A stretch of 64,000 nucleotides of DNA, from positions 107,319-171,318 of the forward strand of contig NZ_JAUCYU010000013.1 of assembly GCF_030373445.1 (NCBI RefSeq), given 5' to 3'. Under the pieces are notes generated by a model. The model ran no database searches. It worked only from the letters and a program-made list of their open reading frames with translations, and was not told the origin of the DNA. A program made the position numbers and the translations under genes. This document shows, piece by piece, positions 25,553-33,436 of this stretch (its first letter is position 1; each line of letters begins with the position of its first letter). The stretch comes from Roseovarius sp. (GTDB lineage Bacteria > Pseudomonadota > Alphaproteobacteria > Rhodobacterales > Rhodobacteraceae).

Positions 25553-27406
25553 ATGCTGCGGATTGACGACATATCCTATTCGGTGGCGGGCCGGCCCCTG
25601 ATCGAACACGCCTCGGCGGTGATCCCCGAGGGGCACAAGGTGGGCATGGTCGGGCGCAACGGCACCGGCAAGACGACGCTCTTCCGGCTGATCCGGGGCG
25701 AGCTGGCGCTGGAGGGGGGCGAGATCAGCCTGCCCAAGCGCGCCCGCATCGGCGGGGTCGACCAGGAGGTGCCGGGCAACGAGGTGTCGCTTCTGGATAC
25801 CGTGTTGAAGGCCGACACGGAACGCGCTGAATTGCTTGAGGAATCCATGACGGCGACGGAGGCCGGAAGGATTGCCGAGATCCAGACGCGGCTGGCGGAT
25901 ATCGACGCGTGGTCGGCCGAGGCAAGGGCATCGTCGATCCTGAAGGGGCTGGGCTTCACCGACGAGGAGCAGGCGATGCCCTGCTCGGCCTTCTCGGGCG
26001 GCTGGCGGATGCGCGTGGCGCTGGCGGCGGTGCTGTTCTCGGCGCCCGACCTGCTGCTGCTCGACGAACCGACCAACTATCTCGACCTCGAAGGGGCCTT
26101 GTGGCTCGAGAGTTACCTCGCCCGCTATCCGCATACCGTGCTGATCATCAGCCACGATCGTGGGCTGCTGAACCGGGCGGTGGGGGCGATCCTGCATCTC
26201 GAGGACCGCAAGCTGACGCTCTACCAGGGCGGCTATGACCGGTTTTCCGAAACGCGGGCGGCCAAGCTGGCCGCGGCGGAATCGGAGGCCAAGAAGCAGG
26301 AGGCGCGGCGGGCGCATCTGCAGTCTTACGTCGACCGCTTCCGCTACAAGGCCGACAAGGCGAAACAGGCGCAGGCGCGGATCAAGGCGTTGTCCAAGAT
26401 GCAGCCGATCACGAGGCCGCAGGAGGCCGCGCTCCGGGCGTTTTCCTTCCCCGAGCCGGAGGAGCTGTCGCCGCCGATCCTGCGGCTGGAAGAAGCCGCG
26501 GTGGGCTATGACGGCAGGGCGGTTCTGAAGCGGCTCGACCTGCGGATCGACCAGGATGACCGGATTGCCCTTCTGGGCCGGAACGGCGAGGGGAAATCCA
26601 CGCTTTCCAAGCTGTTGGCGGGCAAACTTGAGGCGATGGAGGGGCAGATGCATGCCTCCTCGAAGCTACGTGTGGGGTATTTTGCCCAGCACCAGCTCGA
26701 GGAGTTGCGGCCTGACGAGACGCCGCTCGACCATATCCGCCGGATGCGGCCGGGCGAGGCGCCGGGCAAGCTGCGGGCGCGGCTCGGCGGTTTCGGCATC
26801 GGGGCCGAGCAGGCGGATACGCAAGCCGGGCGGCTTTCGGGCGGGCAGAAGGCGCGGCTGTCGCTTTTGTTGGCGACGCTCGATGCGCCGCATATGCTGA
26901 TCCTCGACGAGCCCACCAACCACCTCGATATCGAGAGCCGCGAGGCGCTGGTGGAGGCGCTGACGGCCTATACCGGGGCGGTGATCCTGGTGAGCCATGA
27001 CATGCACTTGCTGAGCCTCGTGGCCGACCGGCTGTGGCTGGTGAAGGACGGGCGTGTGCGGCCGTTCGACGGGGACCTAGAGGCGTACCGGCAGATGCTT
27101 TTGGGCGGGAACGGCGAGGAGAAGGCGGCGCCGCGGCCCAAGGCGGAGAAGGTGAAACGGCCCTCGCGGGATGCCATTCTTGCCATGCGGCAGGAGGTGA
27201 GGAAGTGCGAGGAACGCGTTGAAAAGCTTCACGAAATGCGCGACCGAATTTCGAAGAAACTGGCCGACCCGGAACTCTACGACGAGGCCCGCGCCGGGGA
27301 CATGGCCGAGTGGCAGAAGAAATATGCCGAGGTGATGAACGGGCTCGACCGGGCCGAGGCGCTGTGGATGACGGCGCTGGAAAAGCTGGAGCGGGCCGAG
27401 GGGTGA
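25553..27406 (+). CDS. ABC-F family ATP-binding protein
   Basis: About 617 residues from the ATG at 25553 ('MLRIDDISYSVAGRPLIEHA'). It has two ABC domains: Walker A 'MVGRNGTGKTTLFRLIRGEL' near residue 33 with 'CSAFSGGWRMRVALA', and Walker A 'LLGRNGEGKSTLSKLLAGKL' near residue 340 with 'AGRLSGGQKARLSLLLA' and 'LILDEPTNHLDIESREAL'. The linker between them and a C-terminal coiled coil (about residues 540-617) fit the Uup-like ABC-F group, which acts on ribosomes or DNA rather than in transport. No membrane domain is present. It is divergent from ndk. Confidence 0.95.
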   Translation: MLRIDDISYSVAGRPLIEHASAVIPEGHKVGMVGRNGTGKTTLFRLIRGELALEGGEISLPKRARIGGVDQEVPGNEVSLLDTVLKADTERAELLEESMTATEAGRIAEIQTRLADIDAWSAEARASSILKGLGFTDEEQAMPCSAFSGGWRMRVALAAVLFSAPDLLLLDEPTNYLDLEGALWLESYLARYPHTVLIISHDRGLLNRAVGAILHLEDRKLTLYQGGYDRFSETRAAKLAAAESEAKKQEARRAHLQSYVDRFRYKADKAKQAQARIKALSKMQPITRPQEAALRAFSFPEPEELSPPILRLEEAAVGYDGRAVLKRLDLRIDQDDRIALLGRNGEGKSTLSKLLAGKLEAMEGQMHASSKLRVGYFAQHQLEELRPDETPLDHIRRMRPGEAPGKLRARLGGFGIGAEQADTQAGRLSGGQKARLSLLLATLDAPHMLILDEPTNHLDIESREALVEALTAYTGAVILVSHDMHLLSLVADRLWLVKDGRVRPFDGDLEAYRQMLLGGNGEEKAAPRPKAEKVKRPSRDAILAMRQEVRKCEERVEKLHEMRDRISKKLADPELYDEARAGDMAEWQKKYAEVMNGLDRAEALWMTALEKLERAEG

Positions 27407-27428
27407 GCCGGGCCGAAATGGCCGAAAT

Positions 27429-27472
27429 CCGACGTCGGTATAACGTCGGTATTCTGTCGGTATTACGTCGGT
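27429..27472 (-). repeat. Four tandem 11-bp repeats (ACCGACGTAAT type), copy 2, inverted
   Basis: On the minus strand the units are ACCGACGTAAT, ACCGACAGAAT, ACCGACGTTAT and ACCGACGTCGG in 11-base register. They match copy 1 at 2865-2908 in all but a few positions and share the preceding CCGC. This block lies 22 bases after the ABC-F stop and before the MarC gene. Two copies 24.5 kb apart in opposite orientation suggest a dispersed element. Confidence 0.8.
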
Positions 27473-27526
27473 GCGGATGACCGACGCAGCCTTCCCCCCA
27501 CCGCCCCCATCTGCAATGGTGGCCTC

Positions 27527-28156
27527 ATGGATACCGGGTTTCTGATCACCGCTTTCGTGACCCTCGTGGTCATCATCGACCCGGTCGGCATGACGCCGCT
27601 GTTCGTGGCGCTGACGCAGGGCATGACCGGCGCCCGCCGCCGGGCCATCGCGCTGCGCGCCTGCATCACCTCGGCGCTAATCCTGATCGTCTTCGCCGCC
27701 TTCGGCGAGGCGGTGCTGGGCTTCATCGGCATTTCCATGCCCGCCTTTCGCATCGCCGGGGGCATCCTGCTGTTCCTGACCGCGCTGGACATGCTGTTCG
27801 AGCGGCGCACCAAGCGGCGCGAGGGCACGGCGCAGGCCGAGGAGGAGGATGACGACAGCGACGACCCCTCGGTCTTTCCGCTGGCCATTCCGCTCATTGC
27901 CGGGCCGGGGGCGATCGCCTCGGTGATCCTGCTGGCGGGGCAGCGGCCGGGGCTGGAGGGGCTGGCCTGGGTGATCGGCGTGATGCTGTCGGTGCTGGGG
28001 ATCGTCTTCGTGCTGTTCCTGACCGCCGGGCTTCTGGAGCGGGCGCTGGGGCGGACGGGGATCATCGTGGTCACCCGCCTGCTGGGCATGCTGCTGGCGG
28101 CGCTGGCGGTACAGTTCGTCCTGGACGGGCTCCGCGGCTTCGGACTGGCGCTGTGA
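27527..28156 (+). CDS. MarC family integral membrane protein
   Basis: A 209-residue membrane protein with six hydrophobic segments. It begins 'FLITAFVTLVVIIDPVGMTP', the MarC/SNARE-associated signature of the first helix, followed by 'IGISMPAFRIAGGILLFLTA'. An acidic cytoplasmic loop ('EEEDDDSDDP') separates the two halves. 'LAIPLIAGPGAIASVILLAG' is the matching signature in the second half. The family was named for a link to multiple antibiotic resistance that has not held up, and its transported substrate is unknown. It lies 37 bases before the aspartic protease gene. Confidence 0.92.
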   Translation: MDTGFLITAFVTLVVIIDPVGMTPLFVALTQGMTGARRRAIALRACITSALILIVFAAFGEAVLGFIGISMPAFRIAGGILLFLTALDMLFERRTKRREGTAQAEEEDDDSDDPSVFPLAIPLIAGPGAIASVILLAGQRPGLEGLAWVIGVMLSVLGIVFVLFLTAGLLERALGRTGIIVVTRLLGMLLAALAVQFVLDGLRGFGLAL

Positions 28157-28193
28157 CCTTCCCAACCGCCCCGCGCGGAACTATATCCGCCCC

Positions 28194-28775
28194 ATGAGCG
28201 AATTCGATTATGCCCGCGTCTTCTACCTCGTGCTGCTGGGAAGCGCGGTGGTGCTTTGGTTCTTCGCGCAGAACCGCAATTCCCTTGGCAAGATCACGCA
28301 GCAGGCGATCATCTGGGCGCTGATCTTCGTGGGCGTGATCGCCGCGGTGGGCCTCTGGGGCGATATCCGCAACACGGTCATGCCCGGGCAGGCCGTTGTG
28401 GCCGAGGACGGGCGGATCGAGCTGCCCCGCGCGGCGGACGGGCATTACTACCTGACGGCCGACGTGAACGGCGCACCGATCCGCTTCGTGGTGGATACCG
28501 GGGCGAGCCAGATCGTGCTGACCAAGGCGGATGCGGAAACGGCCGGGCTGGCGACCGAGGAGCTGTCCTTCGTCGGCCGGGCCTTTACCGCCAATGGCGA
28601 GGTGCGCACGGCGCCGGTGCGGCTGGAGCGGGTCGAGGTCGGGCCGCTGGTCGACGAGGATGTGCGCGCGGTGGTGAACGAGGGCGAGCTGGACCAGTCG
28701 CTTCTGGGGATGGAATACCTGCAGCGGTTCACCAGCGTCGAGATCACCAACGGGACGCTGGTGCTGACGCGCTGA
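28194..28775 (+). CDS. Membrane-anchored retropepsin-like aspartic protease (TIGR02281 type)
   Basis: A 193-residue protein with two N-terminal transmembrane segments ('VFYLVLLGSAVVLWFFAQ' and 'AIIWALIFVGVIAAVGLW'), then a single periplasmic retropepsin domain. The catalytic motif is 'IRFVVDTGASQIVLTKADAE' near residue 100, with the D-T/S-G triad. The second conserved block is 'LLGMEYLQRFTSVEITNGTL' near residue 170. Single-domain proteases of this type must dimerise to form the active site. Substrates are unknown in this family. The gene follows the MarC gene on the same strand. Confidence 0.9.
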   Translation: MSEFDYARVFYLVLLGSAVVLWFFAQNRNSLGKITQQAIIWALIFVGVIAAVGLWGDIRNTVMPGQAVVAEDGRIELPRAADGHYYLTADVNGAPIRFVVDTGASQIVLTKADAETAGLATEELSFVGRAFTANGEVRTAPVRLERVEVGPLVDEDVRAVVNEGELDQSLLGMEYLQRFTSVEITNGTLVLTR

Positions 28776-28820
28776 CGCGCTTTACCGTGCCTTAACCATG
28801 TTCGGGGCAGGCTTGGCCCC

Positions 28821-29051
28821 ATGGACAATCGCAACTCTCCCCTCTCGCCGGAGCTTTGGCTCAACGATCTATTCGCCAGCAAGGCGGTGCAGCAGGGTGG
28901 CGTGATCCGACGCAAGGCGCGGGACGTGGAGCGGTTCGCGGGCATGGACGTGTTCCTGCGCGAGGTCCGGCGGCGCGGGTTTCGCGTGGCGCTCAATGGC
29001 GGGCAGGTCGTGGTGTTCTGCAACCGGGAGCCTGTGAGGTGGCTCGAGTGA
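28821..29051 (+). CDS. Conserved small hypothetical protein (76 aa)
   Basis: A 76-residue protein starting 'MDNRNSPLSPELWLNDLFAS', with a basic mid-section 'GGVIRRKARDVERFAGMD' and a C-terminal 'RRGFRVALNGGQVVVFCNRE'. It has no signal peptide or membrane helix. I do not recognise a characterised family. The alternation of charged and hydrophobic residues and the defined length look like a genuine small cytosolic protein. It follows the aspartic protease after 45 bases and converges with holC across a double hairpin. Confidence 0.65.
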   Translation: MDNRNSPLSPELWLNDLFASKAVQQGGVIRRKARDVERFAGMDVFLREVRRRGFRVALNGGQVVVFCNREPVRWLE

Positions 29052-29061
29052 GGGTTGGGGG

Positions 29062-29106
29062 CGCTTTCTTGAAAAGAAAGCGGATCGAAATCTTTTAAAG
29101 ATTTCG
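29062..29106. terminator. Two adjacent perfect palindromic hairpins between convergent genes
   Basis: CGCTTTCTT-GAA-AAGAAAGCG (29062-29082) and CGAAATCTTT-T-AAAGATTTCG (29086-29106) are two perfect inverted repeats only three bases apart. They begin 11 bases after the stop of the 76-residue gene and end 28 bases before the holC stop. They are AT-rich inside a GC-rich region and can act in both directions, so a bidirectional terminator or repetitive palindromic element is likely. Confidence 0.6.
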
Positions 29107-29134
29107 GGTGGCGTCAAGATTAGGCCGTAAGGCT

Positions 29135-29593
29135 TTATTTTTCGGCCTTTTTCTCCCATCTGCCAGACTCTTCCGACCAGTATTGCGCGGAACATCCGGC
29201 ATCGGTCAGGGCCTTCCACTGGCCGCGGGCCGTCTGCAGCGCGGCCTCGTCATTGCCGTCGAACAGCACGCAGACCCGGTCGAGGCGCTGAACCTCCTCC
29301 GCCGCGACCTCAGCGCCGTCGATGGTCATCACGCAATGCGGGTCGTTGGGGCTGTCGGCCCCGGTGGTCAGCAGGATCGGCTGGCGCGCGGCATGGGGCG
29401 CGGTGGCGAGGCCGTGGGGGAGAAACCCTTCCTCGGGGCCCAGCCAGAGCTTCTCGTCGAGCCATTCCATCCGGGCGGCCGCCCTGCCCCGCACCGCGAC
29501 CCGCCAGCCCGCCTCCTGCGCCTTGCCCAGCAACATGGGCAGGGTCGCCTCGAGCGGGCGGCGGGTGAGGTGGTAGAAATAGGCGGCCCCCAT
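29135..29593 (-). CDS. holC: DNA polymerase III subunit chi
   Basis: About 152 residues starting 'MGAAYFYHLTRRPLEATLPM', then 'LLGKAQEAGWRVAVRGRAAA' and 'LDEKLWLGPEEGFLPHGLA', the conserved pattern of HolC, the clamp-loader accessory protein that contacts SSB. The ATG at 29593 overlaps the pepA stop as TGATG, so the two are coupled; a GTG one codon earlier is possible. The gene pair pepA-holC is common in Gram-negative bacteria. The C-terminus is lysine-rich ('KKAEK'). Confidence 0.92.
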   Translation of the reverse strand: MGAAYFYHLTRRPLEATLPMLLGKAQEAGWRVAVRGRAAARMEWLDEKLWLGPEEGFLPHGLATAPHAARQPILLTTGADSPNDPHCVMTIDGAEVAAEEVQRLDRVCVLFDGNDEAALQTARGQWKALTDAGCSAQYWSEESGRWEKKAEK

Positions 29594-31065
29594 CACTTGG
29601 CTTCGTAATTGTCCGCGATCATGCGGTTGAGCGACAGGACGCCCCAGCCCGAGGAGCCCTTGGGCGCGTAGGTTGTGTCTTCGCCCACGCGCGCCACGCC
29701 GGCGATGTCGAGGTGGATCCAGGGCGTGCCCTCCTGCACGAAGCGCAGGAGGAACTGCGCGGCGGTGATCGACCCGGCCGGCCGGCCGCCCACGTTCTTC
29801 ATGTCGGCGATGGCGGATTTGAGCTGCTTGTCATAGCTGTCGCCCATCGGCATGCGCCAGGCGCCCTCGCCCTCGGCATCGGCCGCCTTGAGGAAGCTGT
29901 TGCAGAAGGCGTCGTCGTTCGAGAAGACGCCGGCCTTGTCGTGGCCGAGGCCAATGATGATGGCGCCGGTGAGCGTGGCGAGGTCGACGATGCCGGAGGG
30001 TTTGTATTTCTCCTGCGCGTACCACAGCACGTCGGCCAGCACGAGCCGGCCCTCGGCGTCGGTGTTGATGATCTCGACGGTGTCGCCCTTCATGGATTTC
30101 ACCACGTCACCGGGGCGGGTGGCACGGTCCGACGGCATGTTCTCGACCAGCCCGACGAGCCCCACCACGTTGGCCTTGGCCTTGCGGGCGGCGAGCGTGT
30201 GCATGACGCCGGTGACGACGCCGGCGCCGCCCATGTCCATGGTCATCTCCTCCATCCCGGCGGCGGGCTTGAGGCTGATGCCGCCGGTGTCGAAGACGAC
30301 GCCCTTGCCCACCAGTGCCAGCGGCGCGTCACCCTTCTTGCCGCCCATCCATTCCATGATGGCCAGCTTCGACGGCATGGCGCTCCCGTGGCCCACCGAC
30401 AGGAGCAGGTGCATGCCCAGCTTGCGCATCTCGTCCTCGTCGAGGATCTTGACCTTCAGGCCGGATTTCTCCAACCCCTTGATGCGGCTGGCGAATTCCT
30501 CGGTTGTCAGGTGGTTGGCCGGTTCGCTGACAAGGTCGCGGGTGAGGAAGACGCCCTCGGCTGCGGTGAGGTGCGGGGCGGCGGCCTCCTTCAGCTCGTC
30601 GGGTTTGCCGGTCATGACGGTGATGCCCTTGGGCGCGTCGCGCTCGGCGGTCTTGTGGGCGGTGAACTCGTAGCCGCGCAGGACGAGGCCCAGCAGCATC
30701 TCGTCGGCGCGGCGCACCGGGTTCGCCAGCACCAGCAGCGCGGCGTCGCCCTTGAGGCGGCCAAGCGCCACGCCGGCCTTGCGGGCCTCGGCCACGTCGG
30801 CATTGCGGGGCAGGCAGACCACGTCGAGCGCCTCGGCCTTCATGCCGGCGGGCCAGGCCAGCGTTCTGACATCGCCGGGCGTCATCTTGCCCCAGCTCTC
30901 GGCCTCGGCCATTCGGCCCACCGCGCCCTTGGTCTGCCGGTTGGCGCGCCGCGCGCCGGGGTCGAGCTTGCCATCGGGGGTGACGAAGACGGCGACGCGG
31001 CCTTCGAATTCGGCGATCTGCTCGATGTCGGTCTCGGTGATGGTGACGGCGGCGGGGGTGGTCAT
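29593..31065 (-). CDS. pepA: Leucyl aminopeptidase (M17)
   Basis: A 490-residue M17 cytosol aminopeptidase. The metal- and substrate-binding motif 'INTDAEGRLVLADVLWYAQE' is the family hallmark near residue 334. 'GKGVVFDTGGISLKPAAG' near residue 253 carries another catalytic block, and 'MDMGGAGVVTGVMHTLAARK' follows. The N-terminal domain (about 1-160) is the less conserved regulatory part. It removes N-terminal residues from peptides using two divalent metals. The gene starts close to a divergent promoter region facing lptF and ends in the holC start. Confidence 0.97.
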   Translation of the reverse strand: MTTPAAVTITETDIEQIAEFEGRVAVFVTPDGKLDPGARRANRQTKGAVGRMAEAESWGKMTPGDVRTLAWPAGMKAEALDVVCLPRNADVAEARKAGVALGRLKGDAALLVLANPVRRADEMLLGLVLRGYEFTAHKTAERDAPKGITVMTGKPDELKEAAAPHLTAAEGVFLTRDLVSEPANHLTTEEFASRIKGLEKSGLKVKILDEDEMRKLGMHLLLSVGHGSAMPSKLAIMEWMGGKKGDAPLALVGKGVVFDTGGISLKPAAGMEEMTMDMGGAGVVTGVMHTLAARKAKANVVGLVGLVENMPSDRATRPGDVVKSMKGDTVEIINTDAEGRLVLADVLWYAQEKYKPSGIVDLATLTGAIIIGLGHDKAGVFSNDDAFCNSFLKAADAEGEGAWRMPMGDSYDKQLKSAIADMKNVGGRPAGSITAAQFLLRFVQEGTPWIHLDIAGVARVGEDTTYAPKGSSGWGVLSLNRMIADNYEAK

Positions 31066-31196
31066 CGGCTGCTCCTGATATCCTGTGGTTGGGCAGAGTC
31101 CTAGCGCGGCTGTGCCGGCTTGGCCAGTTAGCAGTTTTCCCCCGTGATCAATTCCGATAAGTTGCCTGAAAAGACGAACCTTGGGGGGTTTAGAGC

Positions 31197-32348
31197 ATGA
31201 CCAGATTCGACAGGTATATGCTGTCGCAATTCATGGTTTTGTTCGGATTCTTCTCGCTTGTGCTGGTGTCGATCTTCTGGATCAACAAGGCGGTGCGGAT
31301 GTTCGACCGGCTGGTGGGCGACGGGCAGCCGGCCTGGGTTTTCCTCGAGTTCACCGCCCTCACCCTCCCCGGCGTCATCGGCATGGTGTTGCCGATCGCG
31401 GCCTTTGCCGGGGCGGTTTATGTCACCAACCGGCTGTCGACGGAAAGCGAGCTGACGGTGGTGCAGGCGACGGGGTATTCGCCGCTTCGGCTGATCAAGG
31501 CGGCGGCGGTGTTCGGGGTGATCATCGCGCTGATCATGTCGCTTCTGAGCCATTACCTGATCCCGACCAGCCTGAGCGAGCTGCGCCAGCGCGAGGCGGA
31601 GGTGCGGCAGAGCGTCTCGGCCCGGTTCCTGGAGGAGGGCGAGTTCCTGCATCCGGCCCCCGGCATCACCTTCTACATCCGCGACATCAGCCCCGAGGGC
31701 GAGCTGCGCGACGTGTTCCTGTCGGACCGGCGGAACACCGAAAGCCCGGTGACCTATACCTCGACGCTGGCCTACCTGGTGCAGGAGGGGGGCGGCACGA
31801 AGCTGGTGATGGTCAAGGGGCTGGCGCAGACGCTGCGCGCCGACGGCAAGCGGCTCTTCACCACGCATTTCGACGATTTCTCCTATGATATCAGCCGGCT
31901 GATCGCGCAGAACCCCACCAACCTGAACAAGGTGGAGTTCGCCCATACCGCCGACCTGATCCTGCGGCCGGAAGAGGTGATGGAGGTCACCGGCGCGACC
32001 GAGGGGCAGCTGCAGTTCACCCTGCACAGCCGGTTCACGCAGGCGCTGATGTGCATCGTGGCGGCGCTGATCGGGTTCGCCACGCTGCTTCTGGGCAGCT
32101 TCAGCCGGTTCGGCGTGTGGTGGCAGATCCTGATCGCCTTCGTGCTGCTGGTGGGGATCAAGCTGGTCGAGGGCAGTATCACCGGGGTGGTGATTAGCCA
32201 GCCCGGCATGTGGCCGCTGATGTACCTGCCGGCGGGGATCGGGTTCCTGACCACGCTGATACTGCTCTATTTCGCCGCCCGCCCCGGGCTGTTGCGGCGG
32301 CTGGTGCCATGGCGACGGCGGGCATCCGAGGGAGGAGGCACGCCATGA
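31197..32348 (+). CDS. lptF: LPS export ABC transporter permease LptF
   Basis: A 383-residue permease: 'MTRFDRYMLSQFMVLFGFFS' at the N-terminus, three helices, a large periplasmic jellyroll-type domain (about 130-270), then three further helices ending near 'GIGFLTTLILLYFAARPGLL'. It forms the LptB2FG complex with LptG, moving lipopolysaccharide from the inner membrane to the LptC-A-D bridge. The stop overlaps the lptG start as ATGA. It begins a chain of outer-membrane biogenesis genes reaching to 38718. Confidence 0.96.
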   Translation: MTRFDRYMLSQFMVLFGFFSLVLVSIFWINKAVRMFDRLVGDGQPAWVFLEFTALTLPGVIGMVLPIAAFAGAVYVTNRLSTESELTVVQATGYSPLRLIKAAAVFGVIIALIMSLLSHYLIPTSLSELRQREAEVRQSVSARFLEEGEFLHPAPGITFYIRDISPEGELRDVFLSDRRNTESPVTYTSTLAYLVQEGGGTKLVMVKGLAQTLRADGKRLFTTHFDDFSYDISRLIAQNPTNLNKVEFAHTADLILRPEEVMEVTGATEGQLQFTLHSRFTQALMCIVAALIGFATLLLGSFSRFGVWWQILIAFVLLVGIKLVEGSITGVVISQPGMWPLMYLPAGIGFLTTLILLYFAARPGLLRRLVPWRRRASEGGGTP

Positions 32349-33436
32349 TGCTGGATGCCTATTTCGCGCGGAAGTTCTTCTGGTCGGTGATGCTGGTCTT
32401 CTCGATCTTCCTTGTGCTGCTGGCGCTGATCGACCTGGTCGACGAGTTGCAGGATTTCCCCAACCTGCCCTTCGGCGACGTGCTGGAGATCGTGCTGCTG
32501 AACATGCCGTCGGCGAATTACGAGATCCTTCCGCTGGTGATCGTGCTGGCGACGGTGGGGCTGTACATCCGGCTGGCGCGGTCGTCGGAGCTGGTGGTGG
32601 TACGGGCGACGGGGCGGTCGGCGCTGCGCAGCCTGGCCGCGCCGGTGGGCGTGGCGCTGTTGCTGGGCCTCTTGTCGGTGACGATGCTGAACCCGATCGT
32701 CGCGGCCTCGGCCAAGCGCTACAACGACCTTGTGAACAGCCACGTGGGCGGCGGCGCGGCGATCATGGTGATCGCCTCCGAGGGCCTATGGCTCAGGCAG
32801 GGCAGCCCCGAGGGGCAGACGGTGATTCATGCCGAGCGGGCCAGTTCCGACCTGACGGTGCTGTTCGACACGACCTTCATCGACTTCGACCCCGACGGCC
32901 AGCCCGCCAAGCGGATCATGGCCGAGGCGGCGCGGCTGTCGAAGGGCGAATGGATGCTCTACGACGCCAAGATCTGGGACCTGTCGCGCGGCGACAACCC
33001 CGAGGCCGCGGCCGAACGCGCCGAGACGCTGCGCCTCAGCTCTGCGCTGACGCAGGACCGGATCATCGACACGTTCGGCAAGCCCGAATACATCCCGATC
33101 TGGGACCTGCCCGGCTTCATCGACCAGCTTGACGAGGCGGGGTTTTCCGCCCGCCGCTATGCCATGTGGTTCCAGATGGAGCTGGCCCGGCCGCTGTTCA
33201 TGATGGCGCTGGTGATGATCTCGGCCGCCTTCACCATGCGGCATGCCCGGCTGTCGAATACCGGCATCTCGGTCCTGTCGGCGGTGCTGCTGGGATTCGG
33301 TCTGCATTACATACGGAATTTCGCCCAGATATTGGGGGAGAATGGAGAAATCCCCATAGTTCTTGCGGCCTGGGCTCCCCCGGTGGCGTCAATACTATTG
33401 GCGACGGGCATCCTTTTGCATATGGAGGACGGATGA
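32345..33436 (+). CDS. lptG: LPS export ABC transporter permease LptG
   Basis: About 363 residues from the ATG at 32345 ('MMLDAYFARKFFWSVMLVFS'), which overlaps the lptF stop; a longer upstream frame is antisense-like noise. Helices 1-3, then a periplasmic domain around 'SEGLWLRQGSPEGQTVIHAE', and C-terminal helices including 'MVMISAAFTMRHARLSNTGI'. It pairs with LptF. The stop overlaps lptD as ATGA, so permease and outer-membrane translocon component are translationally coupled. Confidence 0.95.
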   Translation: MMLDAYFARKFFWSVMLVFSIFLVLLALIDLVDELQDFPNLPFGDVLEIVLLNMPSANYEILPLVIVLATVGLYIRLARSSELVVVRATGRSALRSLAAPVGVALLLGLLSVTMLNPIVAASAKRYNDLVNSHVGGGAAIMVIASEGLWLRQGSPEGQTVIHAERASSDLTVLFDTTFIDFDPDGQPAKRIMAEAARLSKGEWMLYDAKIWDLSRGDNPEAAAERAETLRLSSALTQDRIIDTFGKPEYIPIWDLPGFIDQLDEAGFSARRYAMWFQMELARPLFMMALVMISAAFTMRHARLSNTGISVLSAVLLGFGLHYIRNFAQILGENGEIPIVLAAWAPPVASILLATGILLHMEDG

